A stretch of DNA of 64,000 nucleotides from contig DASWIS010000008.1 of NCBI GenBank assembly GCA_036397555.1, forward strand, positions 310,001-374,000, written 5' to 3'. The stretch is from Candidatus Zixiibacteriota bacterium. Its GTDB lineage: Bacteria > Zixibacteria > MSB-5A5 > WJJR01. The notes beneath the pieces were generated by a model. It did not search any database, was not told where the DNA came from, and worked only from the letters and a program-made list of their open reading frames with translations. Shown here piece by piece: positions 44,021 through 52,690 of the stretch. The stretch's first letter is position 1, and each line of letters begins with the position of its first letter. Both the position numbers and the translations under genes were made by a program.

Positions 44021-44220
44021 CAGCCCTTGAGGCGTGTTGTAAAACCCATTGGAACCCGCTCAATCGAGTTTCATGGAAATAATCATTCGGGTCTTTCCGA
44101 GCCCTTCGGGCGAGGAATCTCCAACGCGTAGTCGGCGGCCACTCGCGCATCGAGACCCCTCGCCCGAAGGGCTCGGGGTGACATCAAATTGGGCTTTTTC
44201 AACACGCCCCTTGAGGGCTG
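44021..44220. repeat. Nested foldback element, possible MITE
   Basis: Outer imperfect inverted repeats lie at 44021-44048 and 44190-44220, with GTGTTG...AAA against TTTTTCAACAC. An inner perfect 19-bp inverted repeat lies at 44097-44115 and 44158-44176. Each inner arm holds its own GCCC/GGGC palindrome. Only short frames are present, with no protein of note. No clear target-site duplication is visible. It could be a miniature inverted-repeat transposable element or a structured RNA. It fills most of the 374-bp gap between ridA and the dehydrogenase. Confidence 0.55.
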
Positions 44221-44321
44221 CCCACGGGCCTGAGGGGCCGTGGCACCAAGCCACCGGACATTCGCCTTGAATGGGTCAATCGACCCCGGTTAATTCGCAC
44301 CATCGCTCACCGGGAAGCCAG

Positions 44322-45524
44322 ATGATCGACCTCTCACTCACTGAAAACCATAAGGCCGTTCAGTCGCTGGTACGCGAGTTCTGTGCGCGCGAAATCGCGC
44401 CGGTGATCGGTGATCACGACCGTACGGCAACTGCCATCCCCGATTTAATTCCGAAAATGGCGAAAGCCGACATTCTCGGAGCGTGTATCCCGACAGAATA
44501 CGGTGGCTCCGGGATGGACTATGTCGCCTTCGGTTTGGCGTGCGAGGAGGCGGAGTATGTCGATACGTCGGCGCGGGTCATCTTATCGGTTCACATCGGG
44601 CTGGTGTCATTGCCGATTCTGACTTGGGGTACCAATGAACAAAAGAAGCGCCTTCTGCCCGAACTGGTCGCAGCCAGGCGCATCGGAGCGTTCGGGCTGA
44701 CCGAGCCGAATGCCGGCTCGGACGTTGTCGGCATCCGAGCCACTGCCGATCGCGAGGGCGGCGGGTACCGTCTGAACGGCGAGAAGATGTGGATTTCGTT
44801 GGCCGACCTGGCCGATACGTTTCTCGTCTTTGCCTGGACCGACCGCATCAGAATGGAAAAGCGAGATCACTCCGGAATATCGGCGTTCATCGTCGAGCGG
44901 TCGATGCCCGGCGTCTCGACCGGGACGATCAAGGGAAAGCTCGGGATCCGCGCCGGCAACACCGGTTCGATTGTGCTGCAGAATGTCTTCGTTCCGAATG
45001 AAAATATTCTCGGTGACGTCGGTGAAGGATTCAAGATCGCGATGTTCTGCCTCGATCAGGGACGGTTCACCGTCGCCGCCGGATGCGCCGGGCTGACGCG
45101 CGCCTGTCTCGATGCCTGCCTGAAGTATTGCGGGTCGCGCAGGACGTTCGGACGCGCCATCGGCGAGCACCAGTTGGTCAAGGAGATGTTGGCGCGGATG
45201 GTCGCCGGTTGGGAAGTGTCGCGTCTGCTGTGGCTGCGCGCGGCATGGCTGAAGAACGCCGGCCAGCCGAACACGCGCGAGACTTCACTGGCGAAGTGGA
45301 TCGCCGCCGAGATAGCCGAACGGGCGGCCGCCGATGCCGTGCAGGTGCACGGCGCCTATGGGTACTCCGATGAATACCCCGTCGAACGATTCTTCCGCAA
45401 CGCCAGGGGATCGTCGATCTACGAAGGCACGCGCGAGATGCACATTCTGATCCAGGCCGACTATGTGCTCGGGCTGCGTCGCGACCACCCGTTGCGCGCC
45501 CGATTGCCGGAGGTGGCATCGTGA
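44322..45524 (+). CDS. Acyl-CoA dehydrogenase
   Basis: A 400-residue flavoprotein oxidising an acyl-CoA at C2-C3. GAFGLTEPNAGSDVVGIR and KMWISLADLADTFLVFAW are the FAD/substrate loops, RRTFGRAIGEHQLVKEML the dimer helix, and the catalytic Glu lies in SSIYEGTREMHILIQ near the C-terminus, as in short/medium-chain enzymes. The start is ATG 44322. The stop codon overlaps the GTG of the UbiA gene (GTGA), so they are coupled. Substrate chain length is not readable. Confidence 0.92.
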   Translation: MIDLSLTENHKAVQSLVREFCAREIAPVIGDHDRTATAIPDLIPKMAKADILGACIPTEYGGSGMDYVAFGLACEEAEYVDTSARVILSVHIGLVSLPILTWGTNEQKKRLLPELVAARRIGAFGLTEPNAGSDVVGIRATADREGGGYRLNGEKMWISLADLADTFLVFAWTDRIRMEKRDHSGISAFIVERSMPGVSTGTIKGKLGIRAGNTGSIVLQNVFVPNENILGDVGEGFKIAMFCLDQGRFTVAAGCAGLTRACLDACLKYCGSRRTFGRAIGEHQLVKEMLARMVAGWEVSRLLWLRAAWLKNAGQPNTRETSLAKWIAAEIAERAAADAVQVHGAYGYSDEYPVERFFRNARGSSIYEGTREMHILIQADYVLGLRRDHPLRARLPEVAS

Positions 45525-46390
45525 ATCTCGGCGCCCTCCTTCGCGCGATGCGCGTCAGTCAGTGGGTGAAAAACGTTGTCGTGTTTGCCGGGCTGGTGTT
45601 TTCGCAGAGCTACGGCAACGCACATGAGATTATGATTTCGCTCGCCGCATTCGCCGTGTTTTGCGCGCTGTCATCGGCGGTCTATCTCTTCAATGACATA
45701 CGCGACCGCGAAAGTGACCGACATCATCCCCATAAGAAGACGCGCCCCATCGCCTCCGGCACGCTCTCAGTCGGTGCGGCGCTGACGGCGGCGCTTGTCC
45801 TCGGAGCAGGTGGGCTGGTCGGAGCGTGGGCGATCCGTCCCCCGTTCTTCGTCGTGACGCTCTTCTATGTCGGGCTGAATGCGGCGTATTCGGTCGTGCT
45901 CAAGCGCGTCGCAATCATCGATGTGATGATCGTCGCGATGGGTTTCGTGCTGCGGGCCATCGGCGGCGCGGAGGCCATCGATGTCGCCATCTCGGCATGG
46001 CTGATCGTCTGCACGACCTTCCTGGCGCTTTTTCTGGGACTGGGCAAGCGACGCTGGGAGTTGGTGGCGTTGGGTGATCAAGCGGCGGGTCATCGTGCCG
46101 TATTGGCTCGTTATTCACCGCACCTGCTCGATCAGTTTATAGGTGTAACGACAGCGTCGACGATCGTCTCATACGCACTGTACACGCTGGCGCCGGAGAC
46201 ACAGGCGAAGTTCGGGACGATTGGCCTGATCTGGACTTTGCCGTTCGTGCTCTTCGGAGTGTTCCGTTACTTGTATCTGATCCACAGCGAGGAGGTCGGC
46301 GGCAATCCGACGGCGGCTCTGCTGAATGATCCGCCGCTACTGGTCAATTCGGTCCTGTGGCTGGCCGCGGTCGTGTGGATCATCAGTTGA
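45521..46390 (+). CDS. UbiA-family prenyltransferase, decaprenyl-phosphate phosphoribosyltransferase-like
   Basis: A 289-residue membrane enzyme with about nine transmembrane segments. The first Asp motif is NDIRDRESDRHHPHKKTRPI, and the second loop is FLGLGKRRWELVALGD. The HPHKKTRPIASG sequence is characteristic of 5-phosphoribose transferases (DPPR synthase) within UbiA. It would attach phosphoribose to a polyprenyl phosphate to begin an arabinose/ribose-type donor. GTG 45521 overlaps the preceding stop. It converges on pyrE, 9 bp away; PRPP is shared chemistry but probably coincidence. Confidence 0.82.
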   Translation: MNLGALLRAMRVSQWVKNVVVFAGLVFSQSYGNAHEIMISLAAFAVFCALSSAVYLFNDIRDRESDRHHPHKKTRPIASGTLSVGAALTAALVLGAGGLVGAWAIRPPFFVVTLFYVGLNAAYSVVLKRVAIIDVMIVAMGFVLRAIGGAEAIDVAISAWLIVCTTFLALFLGLGKRRWELVALGDQAAGHRAVLARYSPHLLDQFIGVTTASTIVSYALYTLAPETQAKFGTIGLIWTLPFVLFGVFRYLYLIHSEEVGGNPTAALLNDPPLLVNSVLWLAAVVWIIS

Positions 46391-46398
46391 TCCGCGAG

Positions 46399-46959
46399 TC
46401 AGACGCCGATGTCGGACAGACTGAACAGAGATTCAAATCGCCAGCCGCGTGCTGCAAACAGTTCCGATGCTCCCGCATGGCGATCTAACACCGCGTAGAC
46501 GCCGATCACGGTGCCACCGCATGCGATGATGGCATCGGCGGCCGTCTGTGCCGAGCCGCCGGTGGTGGCAACATCCTCGACCACTGCGACCCGCATCCCC
46601 GACACCATCGGTCCTTCGACCCGACGGCCGGTGCCATGTTCCTTGCTCGATTTGCGCACAATCAGCGCGGGACAATCGACACCCTGATCGGCGGCGGCAA
46701 TGGTCACGGCCGCGACGATCGGGTCTGCTCCGAGCGTTAATCCCCCGACCGCCTGTGCACCCGCCGGACGAATCCGTTCCCACAGGAGTTCCCCGATCAA
46801 GCGCAGGTACGCGCCACGGAGTGAAATCGCGCGCACATCGACGTAGATGTTTGATTTCTGTCCGGAGGCGAGGACAAAATCGCCGTGTTTGACTGCAAAC
46901 TGAATCAGCCCGGAGCGGAGTCGCTCACGGGCTGATGGCTGTGTCTCCGGTGTGTTCAC
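46399..46959 (-). CDS. pyrE: Orotate phosphoribosyltransferase
   Basis: A 186-residue enzyme of pyrimidine synthesis that joins orotate and PRPP. The PRPP-binding loop MRVAVVEDVATTGGSAQTAADAI is clear, and the N-terminal LIQFAVKHGDFVLASGQKSNIYVD (segments) is the orotate side. RKSSKEHGTGRRVEG is the flexible catalytic loop. It is the last gene of a minus-strand group ptsN-lipoprotein-pyrE, only 12 bp after the lipoprotein. Confidence 0.94.
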   Translation of the reverse strand: MNTPETQPSARERLRSGLIQFAVKHGDFVLASGQKSNIYVDVRAISLRGAYLRLIGELLWERIRPAGAQAVGGLTLGADPIVAAVTIAAADQGVDCPALIVRKSSKEHGTGRRVEGPMVSGMRVAVVEDVATTGGSAQTAADAIIACGGTVIGVYAVLDRHAGASELFAARGWRFESLFSLSDIGV

Positions 46960-46971
46960 TGAGATAGCGCG

Positions 46972-47547
46972 CTACGGCGCCGATTCGACCGTCAATTGTC
47001 CGGGCTCGAAGATCGGCTCGGCTTCCGTGCTGGCGCTGTCGATGTAGACCAGATAGTTCGCCGGCGGAATGAAGCCCTCCTCAATCGGTCCGGAGGCGGC
47101 ATCCCCGCTCAGCGTGAAGTGGAATGTCGCCAACAACCCTTCCCCGGCGGGAATCAAGGGTTCGGTCATGGGGATGGCTGAGATTAGAGCCCGAAGCGAA
47201 TCGTTGTCGATCCGTACCGGGCGCGTTGCGACATACTCGATCATCGAGCCGGCGAATGACACCGAATCGATCTTCATGCCATGCGGATAGCTGATCGGCA
47301 CGACGATGGCCTTGAGCGGCTCGATCCCGTAATAGCGAACGTCGAACGACCCGGATTGTCCGCGTGCGGCGCTTGCCGACCCGATCATCACGCGGGCATC
47401 GGTCTGGCGAATCGGCGGGCGCGGCGGCGGCGCATCCGAACGTGTCGCGGCGGTCTGCTCATCCGCCCGCATCTGCTGTTGCCCCTCCTTTTGACACGAT
47501 GCCAGGATTACCAGCGACAGAACAGCCACACTGATCGACTTTAGCAT
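46972..47547 (-). CDS. Lipoprotein with cohesin-like domain
   Basis: A 191-residue lipoprotein: the signal ends in VILASC (lipobox LASC), then a Gln/Pro linker. The mature beta-rich part (ASAARGQSGSFDVRYYGIEPLKAIVVPISYPHGMKIDSVSF, in segments; GLLATFHFTLSGDA) resembles the nine-strand fold of cohesin-type domains. That is a resemblance of pattern only. GGAGG lies just before ATG 47547. It is flanked by ptsN and pyrE on the same strand. Confidence 0.62.
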   Translation of the reverse strand: MLKSISVAVLSLVILASCQKEGQQQMRADEQTAATRSDAPPPRPPIRQTDARVMIGSASAARGQSGSFDVRYYGIEPLKAIVVPISYPHGMKIDSVSFAGSMIEYVATRPVRIDNDSLRALISAIPMTEPLIPAGEGLLATFHFTLSGDAASGPIEEGFIPPANYLVYIDSASTEAEPIFEPGQLTVESAP

Positions 47548-47560
47548 CTGAATCCTCCAC

Positions 47561-47578
47561 CAGGGGTTTGGACCCCTG
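47561..47578 (-). promoter_or_regulatory. Leader hairpin before the lipoprotein gene
   Basis: A perfect 7-bp stem with a 4-nt loop (arms 47561-47567 and 47572-47578) lies between ptsN and the lipoprotein gene on the minus strand, just upstream of its GGAGG. No T run follows. It may be a weak terminator for ptsN or a leader structure. Confidence 0.35.
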
Positions 47579-47631
47579 CCCGTAAGTAAGAAACTCAGGA
47601 TCGGCCCCGAGTCAATGCCGAAGCCCGGCCG

Positions 47632-48135
47632 CTATTCCATCTCTCGAAAGGCGCGTATGAACGCGAATTCATCTTCGACCTCCAGCAATCGTTCACGGAA
47701 GTAGTCAAACTGCAGGACTTCGCCGAGTGCTTTGAAGACGCGCAGATAGAGCGTGTCGTCATACGACGGCGCCGCCATCGCAAAGAACAGCCGCACGGGA
47801 CTGTCATCGGGCGCGTCGAATTCCAGGCCCTCCTCCGATCGCCCCACGGCTATGACTAATTCACGCGTCTGGTAGGTCCTCACATGAGGGATGGCAATTC
47901 CATCGCCGATGGCGGTCGTCGCCTTGCGCTCGCGATGGACAAACTCCGTCAGCAGCTTGCTGGGGTTGGCGATTTTCTCGGATGTGCTCAACAGGCCGAC
48001 CAACTCCGCCAGCACCGATTCCTTCTCATCGCGTTTCTGCCGCTCGGATAGCTCACCGCCGTCCCTGTCGGAATTCCGACGGGTCTCCATCGACAGGCGG
48101 ATCAATGAAGGTTCGAGGTGGCGGGAGATGTTCAT
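47632..48135 (-). CDS. ptsN: PTS IIA-like nitrogen-regulatory protein
   Basis: A 167-residue EIIA-2 (fructose/nitrogen) domain protein. The phosphorylated His is in GDGIAIPHVRT, preceded by ERKATTAIGDG, and the end FRERLLEVEDEFAFIRAF is typical of the family's last helices. A ~40-residue charged N-terminus is extra. In Proteobacteria PtsN links PTS phosphorylation to potassium and nitrogen control. No EI, HPr, sugar permease or rpoN is next to it here, so its partner is unknown. Confidence 0.87.
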   Translation of the reverse strand: MNISRHLEPSLIRLSMETRRNSDRDGGELSERQKRDEKESVLAELVGLLSTSEKIANPSKLLTEFVHRERKATTAIGDGIAIPHVRTYQTRELVIAVGRSEEGLEFDAPDDSPVRLFFAMAAPSYDDTLYLRVFKALGEVLQFDYFRERLLEVEDEFAFIRAFREME

Positions 48136-48276
48136 TGTCCGATCCCAGAGCGTCCCTGGCGCAAAGGACGGATGATAGCGCCCACCGTCGACAACGCAAT
48201 TGGTTTCAGGTCGCGACGCAGTTAAAATCCCCCCAGCGCAGGGTTGCGCGCCCGGGCCGTCAGGCCACCTCGAACC

Positions 48277-48921
48277 ATGGCCACCGAATTCTCCCAGTGC
48301 TGCGTCGTCTGTCTCGGCAATCCGGGATCACGTTACGAAGCAACCCGTCACAACCTCGGGTGGTGGGTGGGAGACTGCCTCGCCCTTCAGATGCGGATGG
48401 GGTTTAGGCCGGGACGGGGAAACTTCACCGTAGCTTTAGGTCACATGCGCGGCAACAGCGTCTGTTTAGTCAAGCCAATGACTTACATGAATGCAAGCGG
48501 TGAGGTTTGGCCCGATCTTGTGCGGGGCTACGGTGCCGTGCCGGAAAAAACTCTGGTCGTCTGCGACGACATCGATCTGCCGCTCGGCCGCATCCGTGTG
48601 CGCGACACAGGATCATCAGGTGGTCACAATGGTTTGTCGTCGATCATCGAATGTATTGGCACAGAGCAGATTGCGCGGGTGCGATGCGGGGTTGGCCCGG
48701 TCCCGGCAGGGATCGACCCGGCGGCCTTTGTCCTTGACCCTTTTGCTCCGGCAGAGCTACCTTTGGCCCGCCAAATGGCCGAGCGGGCCGCTGCTGCCGT
48801 GGAGATGGCGGTCACCAGTGGCATGACGGCATCGGCCAATGAGTATAACCGCAGAGCTCCCGCGCCGGAGGATTCGGTCGAACCTCCAGCCGGCGCCGAC
48901 AGACCAGGGGAGAACACATGA
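48277..48921 (+). CDS. pth: Peptidyl-tRNA hydrolase
   Basis: A 214-residue enzyme that recycles tRNA from peptidyl-tRNA released during translation. VCLGNPGSRYEATRHNLGWW holds the catalytic His and Asn, and LVKPMTYMNASG and VCDDIDLPLGRIRVR the other signature residues, with SSGGHNGLSSI. The last ~25 residues are a Pro-rich tail. ATG 48277 is chosen over an in-frame upstream ATG. The stop overlaps rpsF (ATGA), coupling it to the ribosomal protein genes. Confidence 0.94.
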   Translation: MATEFSQCCVVCLGNPGSRYEATRHNLGWWVGDCLALQMRMGFRPGRGNFTVALGHMRGNSVCLVKPMTYMNASGEVWPDLVRGYGAVPEKTLVVCDDIDLPLGRIRVRDTGSSGGHNGLSSIIECIGTEQIARVRCGVGPVPAGIDPAAFVLDPFAPAELPLARQMAERAAAAVEMAVTSGMTASANEYNRRAPAPEDSVEPPAGADRPGENT

Positions 48922-49340
48922 GAGATTACGAAACAACGCTCATCCTCGATCCGCAATTGGCGGAAGAGGGTTGGGAACAGGCGATCACGAAGTACTCGAC
49001 GATCATCTCCGCAAAGGGAACGATCAAACGGACCGACCGTTGGGGACTGCGGCGGCTGGCGTATACGATCCGCAAACATGGACAAGGGTACTATGTCCAC
49101 TTTATTCACTACTCCTCGACCGACGTTCCCCGCGAGATTGAGCGCCAGTGCGAGCTCGACGAGCAGTGCCTGCGGTATCTGACCGTCGCATCCGACAATC
49201 CGAAGTATGTTGAAGAAATGGACAAACGCGCCTCGGGCGAGGGAACTTCCGTATCCGAAGAGGGTGACCGCAGCGCCTCGCGTGAGACCACGGGCCGGCC
49301 CGTCCGATCCGGCGCAGACGATGCCGGCGACGAGGCGTGA
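48918..49340 (+). CDS. rpsF: 30S ribosomal protein S6
   Basis: A 140-residue S6. MRDYETTLILDPQLAEEGWE, GTIKRTDRWGLRRLAYTIRKHGQGYY (segments) and VPREIERQCELDEQCLRYL define the ferredoxin-like fold. An acidic Ser/Thr-rich C-terminal tail of ~35 residues follows, variable in the family. It forms a heterodimer with S18 on 16S rRNA, and its gene precedes rpsR here. No ssb gene lies between them, unlike in many bacteria. Confidence 0.94.
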   Translation: MRDYETTLILDPQLAEEGWEQAITKYSTIISAKGTIKRTDRWGLRRLAYTIRKHGQGYYVHFIHYSSTDVPREIERQCELDEQCLRYLTVASDNPKYVEEMDKRASGEGTSVSEEGDRSASRETTGRPVRSGADDAGDEA

Positions 49341-49390
49341 CACAGCGGGCCCGGAGACGACTTTAACGGGGAAATGAGGGATAGACGCAG

Positions 49391-49729
49391 ATGAGATCCG
49401 AGGGCAGGTCCCACGATCGGCATTACGAGCGCGGACATGACCGTTCACACGATCGCGACCGGTCGCACGGGCGCGACGAAGAACGGGGCTATGGGCCGGC
49501 GTCGCGGGGACGCGGCGGACGCCGCCCCAAACGATTTGTCGAGTTGCGATACCACGAAATCGACTACCGCAACGAACGACTTTTGCGCAAGTTCATTACT
49601 GAGCGCGGCAAGATCGTGCCGCGCCGGACATCGGGGATTCCGGCCAGCTTCCAGCGACGCCTGACCCGCGAGATCAAGCGCGCGCGGCATCTGGCGATGC
49701 TGCCATTTGTCGGCGAGAGCTTCCGTTAA
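49391..49729 (+). CDS. rpsR: 30S ribosomal protein S18 with His/Arg/Asp-rich extension
   Basis: A 112-residue S18. The conserved core begins near residue 46 ([19 protein letters not shown]) and continues with [19 protein letters not shown] and [11 protein letters not shown]. Before it lies a ~45-residue low-complexity segment with many HDR/SHDR-type units and seven His. Most bS18 proteins have only 10-20 residues here. The zinc-type cysteines of some S18 proteins are missing. Whether the extension is real depends on the start; no later in-frame Met or strong site was found before the core. Confidence 0.9.
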   Translation: MRSEGRSHDRHYERGHDRSHDRDRSHGRDEERGYGPASRGRGGRRPKRFVELRYHEIDYRNERLLRKFITERGKIVPRRTSGIPASFQRRLTREIKRARHLAMLPFVGESFR

Positions 49730-49773
49730 GCCTTGGGCCGGGGCACGTCTCAATTGGAGAGCAGGACATAATC

Positions 49774-50223
49774 ATGAAGATCATTTTACGCGACGATGTC
49801 GAATCGCTGGGACAGTGCGGCCAGGTCGTCACCGTGCGCGACGGTTTTGCTCGAAACTACTTGATCCCCCGAAATCTGGCGATCCCCGCCAACAAGGGGA
49901 CGCTGCGTTCGATCGATCAGATCGGCAAGCAGAGGGACCAGCGCGACCGCAAACGGTTGCGTGAGTCGGAACGGATCAAACTGGCGCTGGAGAAAGTCTC
50001 CTGCACGGCCGAAGTACAAGTCGGAGAGGAAGACCGCGTATTCGGATCGGTCACATCGGCTCACATCGCCGAACTGCTCTCCGTCCAGGGTTTTGAGATC
50101 GACCGCCGCGACATCCTGCTGGATGAACCTCTCAAGGCTCTGGGCGTATACACTGTGGATGTCAAGCTCGGCCATGATGTTGTCGCCAAGCTGAAAGTGT
50201 GGGTCGTCAAGAAGAAAGACTGA
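49774..50223 (+). CDS. rplI: 50S ribosomal protein L9
   Basis: A 149-residue L9 with the standard two-domain layout. The N-terminal part MKIILRDDVESLGQCGQVVTV and DGFARNYLIPRNLAIPA binds 23S rRNA. A long helix (residues ~45-75) leads to the C-terminal domain VFGSVTSAHIAELL...VKLGHDVVAKLKVWVV. It ends the pth-rpsF-rpsR-rplI set, and a nuclease-domain gene starts 20 bp later. Confidence 0.96.
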   Translation: MKIILRDDVESLGQCGQVVTVRDGFARNYLIPRNLAIPANKGTLRSIDQIGKQRDQRDRKRLRESERIKLALEKVSCTAEVQVGEEDRVFGSVTSAHIAELLSVQGFEIDRRDILLDEPLKALGVYTVDVKLGHDVVAKLKVWVVKKKD

Positions 50224-50243
50224 CGCCGGAGCGGCACGACAGA

Positions 50244-50732
50244 ATGCTGGTCAAGTCCAAAATCAACGGTTTGGCGCTGGATGTCACGTCCAATTCGCCC
50301 GTTGTCGTCCTGGCGCCGGAGGACGAGGACTTGGTATTACCGATCTGGATCGGTCACTTTGAAGCGTGGGCCATCGCCATGGAACTGTCGGGCATGAGTT
50401 CCAAGCGTCCGTTGACGCATGATCTGCTCAATGGGACGATCCAGGAGTTGGGCGCGCGCGTCAACAAAGTCGAAGTGACCGAATTGAGAGATCAGACGTT
50501 TTTCGCGCGGATTATCATTACCCGCAATGGCGATGAGCTGGCCATCGATGCGCGCCCGTCCGATTCGATTGCACTGGCACTGAAGGCCAAGGCGCCGATC
50601 TATGTCGAGCACGACTTGTTCCAGAAGAAGTCAGAAAGCAGCAGAGACGATGCCCCAAAGTATGATCCCGAGGCGCTCAAGGAACGGCTGCGCCAGATCA
50701 GCCCAGAGGATTTCGGCAAGTATCAGTTGTAA
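50244..50732 (+). CDS. Bifunctional nuclease (DUF151) domain protein
   Basis: A 162-residue protein of the BFN/DUF151 family. PVVVLAPEDEDLVLPIWIGHFEAWAIAMEL, RPLTHDLLNGTIQELGARVNKVEV (segments) and DARPSDSIALALKAKAPIYV are the conserved blocks. Related proteins were reported with nuclease activity in plants and some bacteria, but the biological role is poorly defined. A charged C-terminal tail (residues ~130-162) looks like a UVR-type coiled helix. ATG 50244 is preferred to an upstream frame extension. Confidence 0.87.
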   Translation: MLVKSKINGLALDVTSNSPVVVLAPEDEDLVLPIWIGHFEAWAIAMELSGMSSKRPLTHDLLNGTIQELGARVNKVEVTELRDQTFFARIIITRNGDELAIDARPSDSIALALKAKAPIYVEHDLFQKKSESSRDDAPKYDPEALKERLRQISPEDFGKYQL

Positions 50733-50815
50733 ACCCTGCCTTCGAGTCGACGGTGGTTCGACCGCGACCTGACACCTCCCACGCATTCTCTGTCAGCACG
50801 GGTTCGACTACGTCC

Positions 50816-52630
50816 GTGCGCCGTAAGACATCCGCGTACGCTCTCCGGTTGTTGTTTCTGCTGAGCCTTGCAAGTACCGCCGCACCCGTCGCTGCCGCGC
50901 TGCCGATGGGAAGCGATCTGGCGACGCGTGACAAGTCCGTTCGCGGACAATTCGATCGTGCCGTCGGCTCGTTTGTCGATGCTGAGTTTGTCGCTGCCGA
51001 ACGCGCCTTTCGCGAGATCGAATCGTCCGATCGGCTCGACCGACGCGACCGTCCGTTTGTGCACTATCTGATCGGACGCTGCCTCTATGGACAGGGCGAA
51101 TACGGGTTTGCGATCACCGTGCTCCATGAGGCCATCGATTCGGATGAAGAAGGCGTCGTCCGGTGCGCAGCGTCACTCTACCTGGGGCACACCCACTTTC
51201 GTCTCAATGACCGTTTGGCTGCGGCGCGCGCCTACGTCAGCGCACTGCAGAACGACGACTCAGAATGCACCCGTGTCGCCGAGGCCAATCTGGAGCCGTT
51301 GCTCCGGAGTGGACTGACGCCGTTTGAACTGGATCGACTGATCGGCGACCTTGACGACGATCCGGACTTGTTGCGCGTTCGATTCACAGTTGCCCAGCGA
51401 TGGGAATCGCTCGGACGGCGACTCGATGCCATCGAAGAATACGCCCTTGTCGGTGCATCGATGCCGGATGGTCCCATCGCGGACTCCGCGCGGGTGATGA
51501 CCGAGCGACTGAGGCAATCACTCGAAGAAGAGATTGTCATCGGCCTTCTGGTTCCCGCATCAGGAGAGTACGCCAACTATGGCGGCAGCGTCGCCGACGG
51601 CGCCCGTATGGCTGCCGCTCAATCGCGCGCGTCGGTGCGGCTGATGATCAAAGACACGCGCGGCGATCCGGTCACGGCCGTCTGGGCCGCCGACTCATTG
51701 GTCAATGCCGGCTGTGATGCAGTGGTCGGCCCGCTATTGCCAGGCACCATCGCGGCAACCGTGCCGATCCTGCGCGCCCACGAGATTCCTCAGATACTTC
51801 CGATCCTCCGGCGCGCCACCGGCGACGTCAGCGCACTGTCGGCGGGAGTTGTGGTCCTGTCGGTTCCTCCCGACATCCAGGTCCGCCGATTGGTATCCCA
51901 CGCCCTCGGGCGTGAGCAATTGCGACAGTTTGCCGGGCTATTTCCCGACACACCGGAAGGACGTCAGATCGGCTCGGCATACGCCGAAGCGATCTTGTCC
52001 TCGGGGGGCACTGTTTACCCGTTACAATACTTGCCGCCAAACGCCACAGACTACACGCCCTGGCTGCGGCGGATCAAATCGGTGGTACGCGACGACCGGG
52101 ATGAGCTGCTCCCGCCCGCCGACTCCGATGAGGAAGAGGAGATAACGGTCTATGACCGCTGGCGGGTGCGCATCGACGGATTTCTCATTTGGGGGGACCC
52201 GGAGACCATCGGACGCGCCGTCGCGCAAGTTCGCGCCTTCGGAATCGAAGGGCGACTGCTCGGCAATGGCTCCTGGGCGGACTCGTCATTGCGAGAATCG
52301 CTGACCGGCGAGCTCGACTCAGCGCTGTTTGTCTCGGATGAATGGATCGATCCGACCGGGTCGGTCTGGCGTGAGTGGAGTTCCGATTTTCGCTTGCGGT
52401 ATGGTCGCGTGCCCGACTGGCTGGCGGCCCGTTCCTATGACGCCGTCACCTGGCTTCTGCGGCACACCGGCTCACGCCGTGCCGGGTCGTTCGGTGGCAG
52501 CATAGCGGCAATCGTGTCCGACACATTGTCCGGGGTCAGCGGGACCTATCATTGGTCCGCCAGCCGAGAATCCGATGCCGCCGTTATTTATCGATTTCGG
52601 TTCGGCCGACCGGCGCCGGTTCGGGAGTAA
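50816..52630 (+). CDS. TPR plus periplasmic-binding-fold protein (LpoA-like layout)
   Basis: A 604-residue exported protein. GTG 50816 gives a clean signal peptide (RLLFLLSLASTAAPVAAA); the frame is open to GTG 50753. Residues ~25-240 are TPR-like helices (FVHYLIGRCLYGQGEYGFAI, AASLYLGHTHFRLNDRLAAA). From ~245 on there is a type I periplasmic binding fold (IGLLVPASGEYANYGGSVADGARMA, DAVVGPLLPGTIAATVPILR, DGFLIWGDPETIGRAVAQV). This TPR-to-binding-fold order is that of LpoA, the activator of penicillin-binding protein 1A. A solute-binding role is the alternative. Confidence 0.72.
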   Translation: MRRKTSAYALRLLFLLSLASTAAPVAAALPMGSDLATRDKSVRGQFDRAVGSFVDAEFVAAERAFREIESSDRLDRRDRPFVHYLIGRCLYGQGEYGFAITVLHEAIDSDEEGVVRCAASLYLGHTHFRLNDRLAAARAYVSALQNDDSECTRVAEANLEPLLRSGLTPFELDRLIGDLDDDPDLLRVRFTVAQRWESLGRRLDAIEEYALVGASMPDGPIADSARVMTERLRQSLEEEIVIGLLVPASGEYANYGGSVADGARMAAAQSRASVRLMIKDTRGDPVTAVWAADSLVNAGCDAVVGPLLPGTIAATVPILRAHEIPQILPILRRATGDVSALSAGVVVLSVPPDIQVRRLVSHALGREQLRQFAGLFPDTPEGRQIGSAYAEAILSSGGTVYPLQYLPPNATDYTPWLRRIKSVVRDDRDELLPPADSDEEEEITVYDRWRVRIDGFLIWGDPETIGRAVAQVRAFGIEGRLLGNGSWADSSLRESLTGELDSALFVSDEWIDPTGSVWREWSSDFRLRYGRVPDWLAARSYDAVTWLLRHTGSRRAGSFGGSIAAIVSDTLSGVSGTYHWSASRESDAAVIYRFRFGRPAPVRE

Positions 52631-52690
52631 TCCTCATGTTGAGAATCCACGTCCGGGGCCGCCGTCAATCTCAAAAAGTCAGGAGTCATC

